A DNA stretch of 64,000 nucleotides. Source: Prevotella merdae. Its GTDB lineage: Bacteria > Bacteroidota > Bacteroidia > Bacteroidales > Bacteroidaceae. The notes under the pieces are model-generated. The model worked only from the letters and a program-made list of their open reading frames with translations, ran no database searches and was not told where the DNA came from. Below, piece by piece: positions 44,801-53,473 of the stretch (positions are counted from its first letter, which is position 1; every line of letters starts with the position of its first letter). The stretch spans positions 219,642-283,641 of the forward strand of contig NZ_LT985323.1 in NCBI RefSeq assembly GCF_900290275.1, read 5' to 3'. A program made the position numbers and the translations under genes.

Positions 44801-46422
44801 GCGCCATTGGCATTAAGTCTTGTTCTTGGCGACAGAAAGTCTACACCCACACCATTGGCAGTAAGTGTTCCGCTGAATGGATGCAACGGCATGTTGGGCA
44901 AGAAGTTGCGCAATTGCAGATTGCTGGCGTCAAGTTTCGCGTTATAAGCCATACGTCGTGAGTCGAATGTGGCATTGCCGCTAACTGTTCCTCCACCTTG
45001 CTCTGCCTTGAAACGTGCTGCATAACGTGTACCTTCGGCATTGAAGTTGCCTTTTAGGCTGATGTTGGATGGTATGTTGAAGGCATTGGCAACCGATTTT
45101 GGCAGCATTGTCTTTACAAAGTTCAGGTTGTATGCATGTGCATCGGCTGTAATGTCGGCACGCAGACGGTCGGTCGACATAAGGTTTTGAGCCTTACCAT
45201 GCGCCTTCATAGCAAACACAGTTGGGTAAGTGATATCCATCTGTCGTATATTGAGCGCACGCATATTGCCGTCGATATCGGCATTAAGTGTTATCGGAGT
45301 GTCGGGCATACTGCGCAACAATGCGCTTGGCAAGGAGGCGAGCAATGGCACAAAGTCGCTCTTTACCACATATCCCTTTAGGTCCACCTTCATCTTGCCC
45401 GGGTTCTTATCGGCAAATGTAGAGAAGTCCATGTCTACATTTGCCGTGACCATCGACTTTGGTGTGCGCAATCTTAGGTCTGGCATGCTGACATGAGTTG
45501 TATCAAGCTTTACCTTGCAACTTAATTCTCTCAATACAAGTCCGCTGCTTTCCTTCATGGCACATTGGCGCAAGTGCATGGCAAGCCTTCCGTCGCCGTA
45601 GAGCAACGAGTCGATACCCAACTTTATATCTGATAATGCTATATGGTTGAAGTCAAACCCCTTCGGCAATGGTTTCTCGTAGCGGTTGTCGTAGCCAAGT
45701 GTTCCTCCTTGCCAATCGAGCATGTCCAGGCGATAAGTTCCACGCAATAGGTCGAAATTGCCACGTTCTGCCTTAAGCTGTTCAATGCCTGTGTTTATGC
45801 GCAGCGTGTCGCCTGGCATGTGCAATCTCACTTCAGAGCGTTCTATTTTTAGCTTGCCCACTGCTATCTGCCATCGTGTTGGCGTACTTGTAGTATCCTC
45901 GGGCACGGTGTCGCTTAATGCCACGTCTATGTGTGCATCGGCTATCGAGGCATTGTCTACGCTTACAGTCTCCTTGGCAATATTTATGCCGCGACTCCGC
46001 AATAGCAGTCTGCCAACATTGCCTTTTACACGTGCCGACGGCACAAACTGGGCTGTATTTAGGCGCACATCGTTAAAGTCGAGTTTGTCTACCACTACAT
46101 TACTCTTCAGCAACGGCATCAGTCGCACGCTTACCGTAAGCTCACTGGCGTCTACAATGGTATCGGTAACATTATACAGCGAGTCGTTGGGTTGTGTGGC
46201 ACGCAATCCGTATACGGCAAGATCAAGAGGAAAACGCAGTCTAACACGGTCAATGCCAACAGTCATACGTGTTGACGACGACACATAGTCGGCTACACGG
46301 TCTACTGCCCAGTTTTGCACAGTAGGCACATATAGCAACACCGCCACCAACATGACGATGACAACGGGTATGGCGACTACAGCCGCCACTATCTTGAGAG
46401 TTTTCTTTAGTACCGGTTTCAT
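41809..46422 (-). CDS. tamB: TamB-type translocation/assembly protein
   Basis: 1537 residues, normal for the family. One N-terminal membrane anchor (KIVAAVVAIPVVIVMLVAVLLYVP), then a very long run of short beta strands (AsmA-like start with YDRYDLSDMKLTAEVNNGTG; LPSALLRSMPDTPITLNADIDG). The conserved C-terminal TamB domain (DUF490) has DGLSLYGRYTIAEGEMKYSLPVIPLKTFTIKDGSYAEFSGDPMNPRLNITATEE. Such proteins span the periplasm as a lipid- or protein-carrying groove. Cotranscribed with tamL. Confidence 0.88.
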   Translation of the reverse strand: MKPVLKKTLKIVAAVVAIPVVIVMLVAVLLYVPTVQNWAVDRVADYVSSSTRMTVGIDRVRLRFPLDLAVYGLRATQPNDSLYNVTDTIVDASELTVSVRLMPLLKSNVVVDKLDFNDVRLNTAQFVPSARVKGNVGRLLLRSRGINIAKETVSVDNASIADAHIDVALSDTVPEDTTSTPTRWQIAVGKLKIERSEVRLHMPGDTLRINTGIEQLKAERGNFDLLRGTYRLDMLDWQGGTLGYDNRYEKPLPKGFDFNHIALSDIKLGIDSLLYGDGRLAMHLRQCAMKESSGLVLRELSCKVKLDTTHVSMPDLRLRTPKSMVTANVDMDFSTFADKNPGKMKVDLKGYVVKSDFVPLLASLPSALLRSMPDTPITLNADIDGNMRALNIRQMDITYPTVFAMKAHGKAQNLMSTDRLRADITADAHAYNLNFVKTMLPKSVANAFNIPSNISLKGNFNAEGTRYAARFKAEQGGGTVSGNATFDSRRMAYNAKLDASNLQLRNFLPNMPLHPFSGTLTANGVGVDFLSPRTRLNANGAVEQFGYDRYDLSDMKLTAEVNNGTGRAVLQSHTPLIDGTIDLTALLNPKQVDAHLVCDLINADFMRMGLTKRPCSTSLTADVKMKSNLKTNHSVHGTVGNIVIRDSANAYRPENVFMDCFTRSDSTHAAITCGDFVLRLDGAGSIDHILSRLEATNAEVEKQHNERYIDNMLIRSSLPDVSLYANVGKQNVFSRMLKRFGYDFHNAFADLAVSRKEGINGRLSIDSLVASGVQIDTIRMAFTSDSAKTNFEGQIRNNRSNPQFVFNAQMRGAVTKESIYLGTRVYDGRDRLGIALGLKADMQPGGVKMSLGGIDPVLGYKKFKVNKDNYVFFAENQRISADMRLRADDGMGVQIYSNDSTETKQDLSVSLNQFDLQKVLAVVPYAPQVAGLLNGDFHWTVSEEGSMSVSSSVSVDRMAYEGCPIGNLSSEFVYMPKDKGKEHYVDGTLSMDDYEVCALSGMYNAEGEGSIDADMTLSRTPLLLLNGFVPDRLIHFKGYAQGEVKVKGSLSRPDVNGELYFDSAYVASDPYGVQMRLCDDQLTINNSRLQFENFQMFARNGNALTLYGYFDFANFDRMNTYLRMRADNYLLIDAKENARSEAFGKAYVNFLGLVDGPLDALRMRGKLDVLGSSDVTYILRDSPLSTESQLDGLVKFVNFRNPETATVVKPPINGLNMDLTVNVDDGAHVLCALNPDQSNYVDLIGGGNLRMLYNATDGLSLYGRYTIAEGEMKYSLPVIPLKTFTIKDGSYAEFSGDPMNPRLNITATEENKTTVATDGGTGRSVMFECGVEITKTLQDMGLQFIIDAPDDQQMHNELMTQSVENRGKLAVTMLTTGMYLSDNNLGSLSVNSALSSFLSSQINSISGSALRTLDLSFGMDNTTLGTGEVHTDYSFKFSKRLWNNRLRIVIGGKVSTGAEVENQNDTFFDNVTLEYRLSPTSNKYLKLFYDRDSYDWLEGYVEQFGGGFIWRRKLRHFKDIFRFGKEKPEVGDTIRTK

Positions 46423-46783
46423 GCGGATTCCTATCCTTCCTTTTATATATGTTATAATTAATAAGGTGTATTATTCTACAAAGTTACTAAAAATCTCCAC
46501 ACAATGCCTATTGCCCCTCAAGCTTTTTTGCTTTGATGCACATTACTTATTATTTGTAGGGCTATAAACCGTTGTATATTTATACAATAGCTATTCGTAT
46601 TTTATATAAATATACACATTATGTATAGATTTATGCATTTACCATATTGTTATTTAGCCAAATAAGCGCTATCTTTGCACGCCAATTGCAAGCCGTTGCA
46701 TATTTATGCAGCATAAGATATATAATATATATAATGTATGGTTCAGAAATCATACCTCCTACCAAAACATTAATACACAATAA
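46423..46783 (+). promoter_or_regulatory. tamB-nhaC divergent region: promoter and two matching palindromes
   Basis: TTG (46647-46649), exactly 20 bases, TATCTTTG (46670-46677) is a strong rightward promoter. The palindrome TTGTATATTTATACAA lies at 46572-46587, and a near copy, TTGCATATTTATGCAG, at 46696-46711, just after the expected start. Both extend to CGTTGyATATTTATrCA, so a dimeric regulator probably binds both. No gene is present. Confidence 0.6.
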
Positions 46784-48226
46784 ATGGAAAAAAGCTCAAA
46801 ACAAGAACAACATCTCAAGAAACGCCCTTCGGCAATACTTTCGCTTATGCCTATCGTAATGCTCGTGGCAATGCTTACGTGCACCATACGCTCCTTTGGC
46901 AGCAATGCACTCGACGGAGCATCACAGATAACGTTGCTTGCGGTATCTGCCCTATGTGTACTGATAGGCATGGGTTGGCTCAATGTGCCATGGGCAAGCT
47001 TTGAGAAGGCTATTGTCAAGAATGTGTCGAGTGTGGCAAGTGCCTTGGTTATATTGCTTCTAATAGGTGCCCTTGGTGGCGCATGGATGGTTAGCGGTGT
47101 TGTACCATCGCTCATATATTATGGCTTACACATTATCCATCCCGGCGTGTTTCTTGCCTCGTCATGCCTTATATGCGCATTGGTAAGTGTTATGACGGGG
47201 TCGTCGTGGACCACTATTGCCACAATAGGCATAGCTCTTATGGGCATCGGACGCGCCCAGGGATTTGACGACGGATGGATAGCTGGTGCCATAATATCGG
47301 GTGCCTATTTTGGCGACAAGATATCGCCATTATCCGAAACCACCACACTTGCATCGGGCTCGCTTGGCGTACCGCTGTTCTCGCACATACGCTATATGCT
47401 CATAACCACCGTGCCGTCTATCACTATAGCGCTCATCATCTTTGCCGTGGCTGGATTCTTTTGCTCTACAAGTAGTTCGCAAGACATTGCCACCTTTGCA
47501 TCGTCACTTGGCACACGCTTCAACATCACACCGTGGCTACTGCTTGTACCCGTGCTCACCGGACTGATGATAGCACGCAAGATACCGCCTGTCATCACCC
47601 TGTTCCTATCCATATTACTTGCCGTAGTATTCGGCTTGGTGTTCCAGACAGATGCTATGCGCGAAATAGACCCTTCATTATTCAAGGCTGCCATGAAGAG
47701 CGTATATGGCAGTACAGCTCTCCACTCCGACAATCCTATGCTTGCCGACCTTGTATCCACACGCGGCATGGCTGGCATGATGCCTACAATATGGCTCATC
47801 ATCTGTGCCATGTGCTTTGGAGGATGCATGGCTGCAGGTGGCATGGTGGGGGGCATAACACGCCTGTTTATACATATGGTTAAGGGACGCACGTCGCTTG
47901 TGGGCTCTACAGCCGCTACTGGCGTTATGCTCAATGTGGCTATAGCCGACCAGTACCTTTGCATATTGCTTACAGGCAACATGTTCCGCGATATATACGA
48001 CCGCGAGGGATACGAGCGCCGACTGCTTAGCCGCACTACCGAAGATGCCGTAACCGTTACCTCGGTACTTGTACCTTGGAACACGTGTGGTATGACACAG
48101 AGTACGGTATTGGGTGTGGCTACATTCACATACCTGCCATATTGCTTCTTCAACATCATATCTCCAGTGATGAGTGTGGTAGTGGCAGCGTTAGGCTACA
48201 AGATATGGAGAAAGCCGAATAAATAA
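46784..48226 (+). CDS. nhaC: NhaC-family Na+/H+ antiporter
   Basis: 480 residues with about 11-12 membrane helices. GSSWTTIATIGIALMGIG, ISGAYFGDKISPLSETTTLASG and VATFTYLPYCFFN are hallmarks of NhaC, with the conserved acidic residues in the GDK-SPLSETT segment. It exchanges protons for sodium across the inner membrane to control internal sodium and pH. Single gene with a well-formed promoter and a pair of operator-like palindromes upstream. Confidence 0.87.
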   Translation: MEKSSKQEQHLKKRPSAILSLMPIVMLVAMLTCTIRSFGSNALDGASQITLLAVSALCVLIGMGWLNVPWASFEKAIVKNVSSVASALVILLLIGALGGAWMVSGVVPSLIYYGLHIIHPGVFLASSCLICALVSVMTGSSWTTIATIGIALMGIGRAQGFDDGWIAGAIISGAYFGDKISPLSETTTLASGSLGVPLFSHIRYMLITTVPSITIALIIFAVAGFFCSTSSSQDIATFASSLGTRFNITPWLLLVPVLTGLMIARKIPPVITLFLSILLAVVFGLVFQTDAMREIDPSLFKAAMKSVYGSTALHSDNPMLADLVSTRGMAGMMPTIWLIICAMCFGGCMAAGGMVGGITRLFIHMVKGRTSLVGSTAATGVMLNVAIADQYLCILLTGNMFRDIYDREGYERRLLSRTTEDAVTVTSVLVPWNTCGMTQSTVLGVATFTYLPYCFFNIISPVMSVVVAALGYKIWRKPNK

Positions 48227-48278
48227 AGGAAAAAGAAAAAATATTTGCACAAAGTTTTTTTATCTCATACTATTTTGT

Positions 48279-48286
48279 TACTTTTG
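48279..48286 (+). promoter_or_regulatory. Promoter box of the nucleotidyltransferase gene
   Basis: TACTTTTG, 72 bases before the ATG at 48359; the region upstream is T-rich. Confidence 0.5.
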
Positions 48287-48358
48287 TGGTTGATATAGAT
48301 TAAGCACTATACCAAACCATGGATTTGTTTACATAAACTAACATAATAATAAAAGATT

Positions 48359-49273
48359 ATGAAACCTACACTTTTCCTTCTTGCTGCCGGAATGGGCAGC
48401 CGTTACGGTGGACTTAAGCAGCTTGATACACTGGGTCCTCACGGCGAAACTATTATGGACTATTCTATTTACGACGCTATCAATGCCGGCTTCGGCAAGT
48501 TGGTGTTCGTAATACGTAAAGACTTCGAGGACGACTTCCGTCGTATCGTGCTTTCAAAATATGAGGGTCACATCCCTTGCGAACTCGTGTTCCAGTCGCT
48601 CGACGCTCTGCCAGAGGGCTTCACATGTCCAGAAGGCCGCACTAAGCCTTGGGGCACTAACCACGCATTGATGATGGGTGAAAGCGTAATCAATGAGCCA
48701 TTCGCCGTGCTAAACTGCGACGACTTCTACGACCGCGACGCCTTCAAGGTGCTTGGCAAGTGGCTTAGCGAACTGCCCGAAGGCTCTACTGGCAAGTATG
48801 CTATGGTAGGCTTCCGCGTAGGCAACACTCTCTCCGACAGCGGTTCTGTTAGCCGTGGCGTATGCGAGAACGACGAGAACCACCACCTCACATCTGTAGT
48901 TGAGCGCACAAAGATTCAGCGCTTCGACGGTGTTGTTAAGTATCTTGCCGACGATGGCGAGACATGGGTAGCTATCCCCGACACAACTCCTGTATCTATG
49001 AACTTCTGGGGATTCACACCTGACTACTTCAAGCACAGCAACGAGTTCTTCAAGGAGTTCCTCTCTGACCCGAAGAACATGGAGAACCCGAAGAGCGAAT
49101 TCTTCATTCCATTGATGGTAGACAAACTCATCCACGACGGCACAGCTACTTGCGAGGTGCTCGACACTACATCTAAGTGGTTCGGCGTAACTTATCCTGA
49201 GGATCGTCCAAGTGTTGTTGAGAAGTTCCAGAAGCTTCACGACGAGGGTGTATATCCTGACAAGATGTTCTAA
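48359..49273 (+). CDS. NDP-sugar pyrophosphorylase-like nucleotidyltransferase
   Basis: 304 residues. The glycine-rich nucleotide loop LLAAGMGSRYGGLKQLDTLGPHGE opens the protein, and FAVLNCDDFYDRDAFKVL has the metal-binding aspartates. The rest is the Rossmann-like GT-A fold without the left-handed helix domain. Such proteins join NTP and a sugar 1-phosphate. The substrate cannot be told; the single-gene setting gives no clue. A strong terminator follows. Confidence 0.78.
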   Translation: MKPTLFLLAAGMGSRYGGLKQLDTLGPHGETIMDYSIYDAINAGFGKLVFVIRKDFEDDFRRIVLSKYEGHIPCELVFQSLDALPEGFTCPEGRTKPWGTNHALMMGESVINEPFAVLNCDDFYDRDAFKVLGKWLSELPEGSTGKYAMVGFRVGNTLSDSGSVSRGVCENDENHHLTSVVERTKIQRFDGVVKYLADDGETWVAIPDTTPVSMNFWGFTPDYFKHSNEFFKEFLSDPKNMENPKSEFFIPLMVDKLIHDGTATCEVLDTTSKWFGVTYPEDRPSVVEKFQKLHDEGVYPDKMF

Positions 49274-49305
49274 ACAGAACACTAAATAAAAAGCTCAAAA
49301 AAAAT

Positions 49306-49358
49306 AAGTCCAGAACTTAAGGTCTATATTCTCACACCAACCTTAAGTGTCTGGACTT
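49306..49358 (+). terminator. Long terminator hairpin
   Basis: AAGTCCAG (49306-49313) and CTTAAGG continue into CCTTAAG and CTGGACTT (49351-49358), about 15 bp with a small internal mismatch. T-rich and A-rich flanks on both sides let it work for either strand, fitting the convergent LytTR gene. Confidence 0.8.
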
Positions 49359-49516
49359 TCTTGTCTTAAATGAAAAAAAATTGATTTTTTCAAATTGTCA
49401 ATACAAAAACTATTCTGCTGTTCCTTTCTATAATGAAAAAGTTGATTTTATGAGTCTATTCTCACGAACAGATTTGATTTATGTCATTGTAAATATGTTT
49501 CATTAGAATATGAAAT

Positions 49517-49921
49517 CTAAACCAGTAGAGGGTTTATGGAAATTTTCCCCCCCCTACAAGATTTGTCTTTAGACTCGCCATCTTTCATAATCTTGGCAAG
49601 ATCCTTAACAACACTGCGCGACACATGCACCGTCACGAATGTGTCTACATTATTGTACATTGTTACCGTTTCCTTAGCCACGCTAACATGTACCACCTTT
49701 TCAAAATTGAGCAAATGACTACGCCCTGCTCTGACGAAAGATTCACTACTATTGGTCTGGTTCTTTATAGCCTCCTCAAGCTGCGAGAGCCCGAATGGAA
49801 GAAACTGTTTTGTATCTTTAGCATAGTACACACTGGTATAATGGTCCTCTGCCTTAAAATATAATACGGTATCAAGATTTACCAGGAATAATTCGTCACG
49901 ATTGTATAGCTTCAATTTCAT
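49517..49921 (-). CDS. LytTR-domain DNA-binding protein
   Basis: 134 residues, almost only a LytTR domain: VLYFKAEDHYTSVYYAKDTKQFLPFGLSQLEEAI, then FVRAGRSHLLNFEKVVHVSVAKETVTMYN and VHVSRSVVKDLAKIM. There is no receiver or membrane part, so it is a stand-alone regulator rather than a response regulator. Such proteins bind direct repeats; two TAAAATTACG copies 42 bases apart lie just upstream (49950 and 49992). Convergent with the nucleotidyltransferase gene. Confidence 0.82.
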   Translation of the reverse strand: MKLKLYNRDELFLVNLDTVLYFKAEDHYTSVYYAKDTKQFLPFGLSQLEEAIKNQTNSSESFVRAGRSHLLNFEKVVHVSVAKETVTMYNNVDTFVTVHVSRSVVKDLAKIMKDGESKDKSCRGGKISINPLLV

Positions 49922-50344
49922 ATAATAGTCAGATTTTAGTTTGTCGTGGTAAAATTACGAATATATTTTTAAATAAAGCATATTTACCTGTTAAAATTAC
50001 GTGAAAAAACGAAATTATTGCGTAAAACGTATAAATATTGTACTTTTTATTCATTTTTCCTCTTAGTATTATAGCTACACCTTATATATATAAGACGATA
50101 ATCAACATAATTGAGCTATATCAAGCAAACGTTTACTTCGCGAAAAAAGGCATATATTTCACGAAATATGAACTTAAGGGTATATGTCAATTCAAAAAAC
50201 TTAACGAATTTTGCAATACAGAAGGAGACAAAGAGCAAATTGACAAGGGTATATTTTCCACGTTCTCCAAAGAATGTGAAAACTAAATTGGCTCTTCTAT
50301 CCTGCAAAACAAACTAAAGTAATAACAAATAAAAATTAAAGATT
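49922..50344. promoter_or_regulatory. Long AT-rich divergent leader
   Basis: No gene is supported; the 82-residue frame at 50038 starts with TTG and shows no family or start signals. It contains two TAAAATTACG direct repeats (49950-49959, 49992-50001). GAATTTTG near 50205 is a possible -7 box for the secreted protein gene, leaving a long 5' leader. Confidence 0.4.
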
Positions 50345-53300
50345 ATGAAAAAAATCTTGACTTTGATGGCTGCCATGTCTGCTGTTGCAGGAACAGCTAT
50401 GGCTAACGACTTCAACTTCGCAAACCCTGTTGCTAATGCAAAAGAAGAAGGTTCTTCACTTCAATTCAATGAGGAGAGCAAGGCATTCACCCTTCCTGTA
50501 ACAAGCGGTGACGAAATTACCTTGACTGCAACGGGAGACATCACCGTAAGTTTGGGTGGTGTAGAACTGACAAAGAATGAAAATGGCAAGTATGCTGTTA
50601 CATCTGACGGCAACTTGACTATTACTCTTGCAGAGAATGCTGCTGTGACAAAGATTTTTGTTGAGTCAAGCAACACTCGTGCTATTCAGGCAGAAATAGA
50701 CAAAGCTTACGACGAGATGGGTAAGGCTATCGCTGCTGTTGCTAAGTACGTTACATATGAAGGCTTCTATACAAAGGTACAGGAGGCTATCAGTAAGGCA
50801 GGCGAGAAGGTTCAGGCTGTTAAGGCTGAACTCGCAGAAAAGAAGGAAGCAAATGGTGTAACAGACGACGTTAAGAATACGCTCATCGCTAAGCTGAACA
50901 GCACTACCTTAATTCCTGATTATGGATATGGTGCTATTAAGGATGCCCAGGACGCTGTAGCTAAAGCAAATAGCACATTCCAGTTATTTAAGGATATTAC
51001 TACAACCGAAGCAAAGAAAGCTCTTAACAAACTTGATAAGGCTAACGGAACAGCTACTATTGCAGAATGGAATGCTAACGGTGGAAAGGCCATCAACAAC
51101 AAGGCTTTGTTTACACATGACTTTACCGCAACTACAGACAAGAACGGTAATGTTACCAAGATAAACATTGGCGACTTTAAGACAACTTGGCTTAAAGGTG
51201 AGTGGGACAACCTCAAAAAGGAGGTTAATGAAACTATCAAGAACGAGGCTATTGCCGAGCTCAGCAAGTTCCCCAACGCTTTTGAGACCAACGATAATGA
51301 TTACTTCGTTCAGTTGTACACAGAGGTAGGCGAGAAGCTTGACAATGTTATTGCCCGCGCTATTTTCGAGCGTGACAACTTGAAGTCTATCAACGATCTT
51401 TCTACTAAGGTAGAGAAGGTTGAGGCTGCTCTTAAGGCTGGTAAGCCATTCGACTTGGATCAGGACAATGACTACACCTTGCTTAAGGAGCAGATTGTAA
51501 GCATGCAGAACGAGGTTAAGCAGACTGACAATCGCTATATGTATAGCGAAGATCAATACACTACATTCGTTACAAATATTGCAGGTGTAAGCACTAAGCT
51601 TGATGGTTTCTACACAGAATTGGTAAATAAGGCAAAGGCTGATCTCACCGCTAAACTTGAAGAGGCTCAGAAGAACTTGACAAAGTATGCTTATGAGGTT
51701 TCTGCAAAGTATGAGAACGAGCCTGAAACAAAACTTGATTACCAGAAGAAGTTCTCGGCACAGCAGAATAATCTGGACAAGATCAAGAAGAGTTTCGAAA
51801 ATTCACAATTCACTACCGTACAGACCGACTATGCTAACTTCGTTGATCAAATCAATAAGTTGAATGGTGAGGTTAAGAAGATTTGGGAAAAGACCCTTAA
51901 TGCTCAGAAGACGGAAATCAACCAGCACAACCTCGAAGCCCAGAACCGTATCAATGGTGCTATAGAGGATGTTCGCAAGGATTACAACGATTATGTAGGT
52001 TGGATTAAGAACTGGATGGTTCTTGACGCAACAAAGAGTGCTTCTGACGACTTGAAGGCTAACCTCAATACCCTCTTCAGCGAAATCAATGGTCTTGATG
52101 AGATGATAGAGAAGGTTCAGAAGCTTGTTGACGAGAAGACAGCAAATATCCAAAAGGAGTCTGATGCTGAATTTGGCGCACACTACGAGGCTAACAAGAA
52201 CCTCTATCGTATCACAGAGGACGTTGAGGCTGACTACCTGAACCAGGTTAAGGCTGTTGCTGATAAGGTATATGACGAAATAGTTGACGCGGCTCTTAAG
52301 GCAAATGCAGCAGCTAATACATACCTCACAGATGTTGACGTTGAGAACGCCAAGGACCTTATCTCTGAAGCTACGCGGAACGTTAAGCCAGGTGATAAGA
52401 ACGAGAAGATGAGCAACGAGGCTGTTGCCGCATTCATCGAAGCTTACAACCTTATCCAGGCTAAGAAGCAAGTTACCAACGCGGATGGAACTCAGACTTG
52501 GGTAGGCGACGGCTTCATCAAGACTGCACAGGATGAGATTGCACGCCTTGCTGCATTTGACGGCACTGAGGAGAAGTTTAAGGAGAACATCCTTGCCAAT
52601 AAGGTTGGAGCTATCCGCGAAATTCTTGCCAAGGTTAAGCCAGCTGTTGAAACTCTCGACGGTGAGTTGAAGTCATACACAACTCAGTATGCTACTATCT
52701 ACGACAAGAAGGTAAATTGGAACTTCGCTAAGAAGGACGAGACTACTCTCCAGATGACAGTTAACGACTGGGAGAAGGAGAACAAGGTTGAGACTAAGGA
52801 TCACTTCGACGTTAAGGATGCCCTCACTAAGGCTAACACTAAGCTCGCTGGTGCTCTTACAACTCTTGAAGAGTCTTGCCTCACTGCAAGCCAGAAGGAA
52901 GCTGAGATCAAGAAGGTTCTCGACGAATACGATGCAGACATGTTCAAGATCCAGAACTATCCTACATTCAAGGCTAACGAGGCTGCTGCTCCTATCGTAA
53001 GCGCTAAGGTTACTGAGGTAGAAAAGGTAATTGCTGACGCTCGTAAGACTATCGAGGCTTATGAGGCTGAAATTAAGGCAGAAGCAAGTGCATCACTTGA
53101 CGATGTTGACAGCCAGTTAACTAACCTCAAGTCTTCTATTGACGTTGCAGTTAAGAACAATACTATCAGCGCTAATAAGGATGGCTTCATCGCAGGTCTT
53201 GACGAGTTGGCTGGTAAGGTTGCCGACATCCTCAAGAAGGCTGCCGAAGAGGCTAACGGTGGTAAGCTCGACCTTAACGGTGATGGCGCAATCGACGGTA

Positions 53301-53401
53301 AGGACTTCAAGCAGGCTGCTGATAACTTCGAAACAACTCTTGACAGCAAGACATTCGATGCATTCATGTCTAAGTATGCTGAGTACAAGAAAAATCACTA
53401 A
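50345..53401 (+). CDS. Secreted coiled-coil protein with one dockerin-like calcium loop
   Basis: 1018 residues with a signal peptide (MKKILTLMAAMSAVAGTAMA). Residues about 25-110 are a beta domain (ITLTATGDITVSLGGVELTKNENGKYAVTSDGNLTITLAENAAVTKIFV). The rest is nearly all charged helices, likely long coiled coils. Close to the end, KLDLNGDGAIDGKDFKQAADNFE is a dockerin-type EF-hand loop (D-N-D-A-D pattern). Only one such repeat is seen; a canonical type I dockerin has two. The next gene encodes a cohesin-like protein, so binding between the two is an obvious idea. No known homologue recognised. Confidence 0.7.
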   Translation: MKKILTLMAAMSAVAGTAMANDFNFANPVANAKEEGSSLQFNEESKAFTLPVTSGDEITLTATGDITVSLGGVELTKNENGKYAVTSDGNLTITLAENAAVTKIFVESSNTRAIQAEIDKAYDEMGKAIAAVAKYVTYEGFYTKVQEAISKAGEKVQAVKAELAEKKEANGVTDDVKNTLIAKLNSTTLIPDYGYGAIKDAQDAVAKANSTFQLFKDITTTEAKKALNKLDKANGTATIAEWNANGGKAINNKALFTHDFTATTDKNGNVTKINIGDFKTTWLKGEWDNLKKEVNETIKNEAIAELSKFPNAFETNDNDYFVQLYTEVGEKLDNVIARAIFERDNLKSINDLSTKVEKVEAALKAGKPFDLDQDNDYTLLKEQIVSMQNEVKQTDNRYMYSEDQYTTFVTNIAGVSTKLDGFYTELVNKAKADLTAKLEEAQKNLTKYAYEVSAKYENEPETKLDYQKKFSAQQNNLDKIKKSFENSQFTTVQTDYANFVDQINKLNGEVKKIWEKTLNAQKTEINQHNLEAQNRINGAIEDVRKDYNDYVGWIKNWMVLDATKSASDDLKANLNTLFSEINGLDEMIEKVQKLVDEKTANIQKESDAEFGAHYEANKNLYRITEDVEADYLNQVKAVADKVYDEIVDAALKANAAANTYLTDVDVENAKDLISEATRNVKPGDKNEKMSNEAVAAFIEAYNLIQAKKQVTNADGTQTWVGDGFIKTAQDEIARLAAFDGTEEKFKENILANKVGAIREILAKVKPAVETLDGELKSYTTQYATIYDKKVNWNFAKKDETTLQMTVNDWEKENKVETKDHFDVKDALTKANTKLAGALTTLEESCLTASQKEAEIKKVLDEYDADMFKIQNYPTFKANEAAAPIVSAKVTEVEKVIADARKTIEAYEAEIKAEASASLDDVDSQLTNLKSSIDVAVKNNTISANKDGFIAGLDELAGKVADILKKAAEEANGGKLDLNGDGAIDGKDFKQAADNFETTLDSKTFDAFMSKYAEYKKNH

Positions 53402-53414
53402 AAAAATTCATATT

Positions 53415-53439
53415 GGGGAATGCTCATAAGAGCATCCCC
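53415..53439 (+). other. Hairpin between the two secreted-protein genes
   Basis: GGGGA-ATGCTC pairs with GAGCAT-CCCC around an ATAA loop, with one bulged A. No T run follows, so it more likely stabilises or partly attenuates the mRNA, giving different amounts of the two proteins. Confidence 0.5.
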
Positions 53440-53473
53440 ATTATAGATGTTAAATAAATAAACTGATAAAATT

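Noticed and set aside
50038..50286. 82-residue ORF
   Set aside because: Begins with TTG inside AT-rich leader DNA, with unconvincing composition and no family resemblance.
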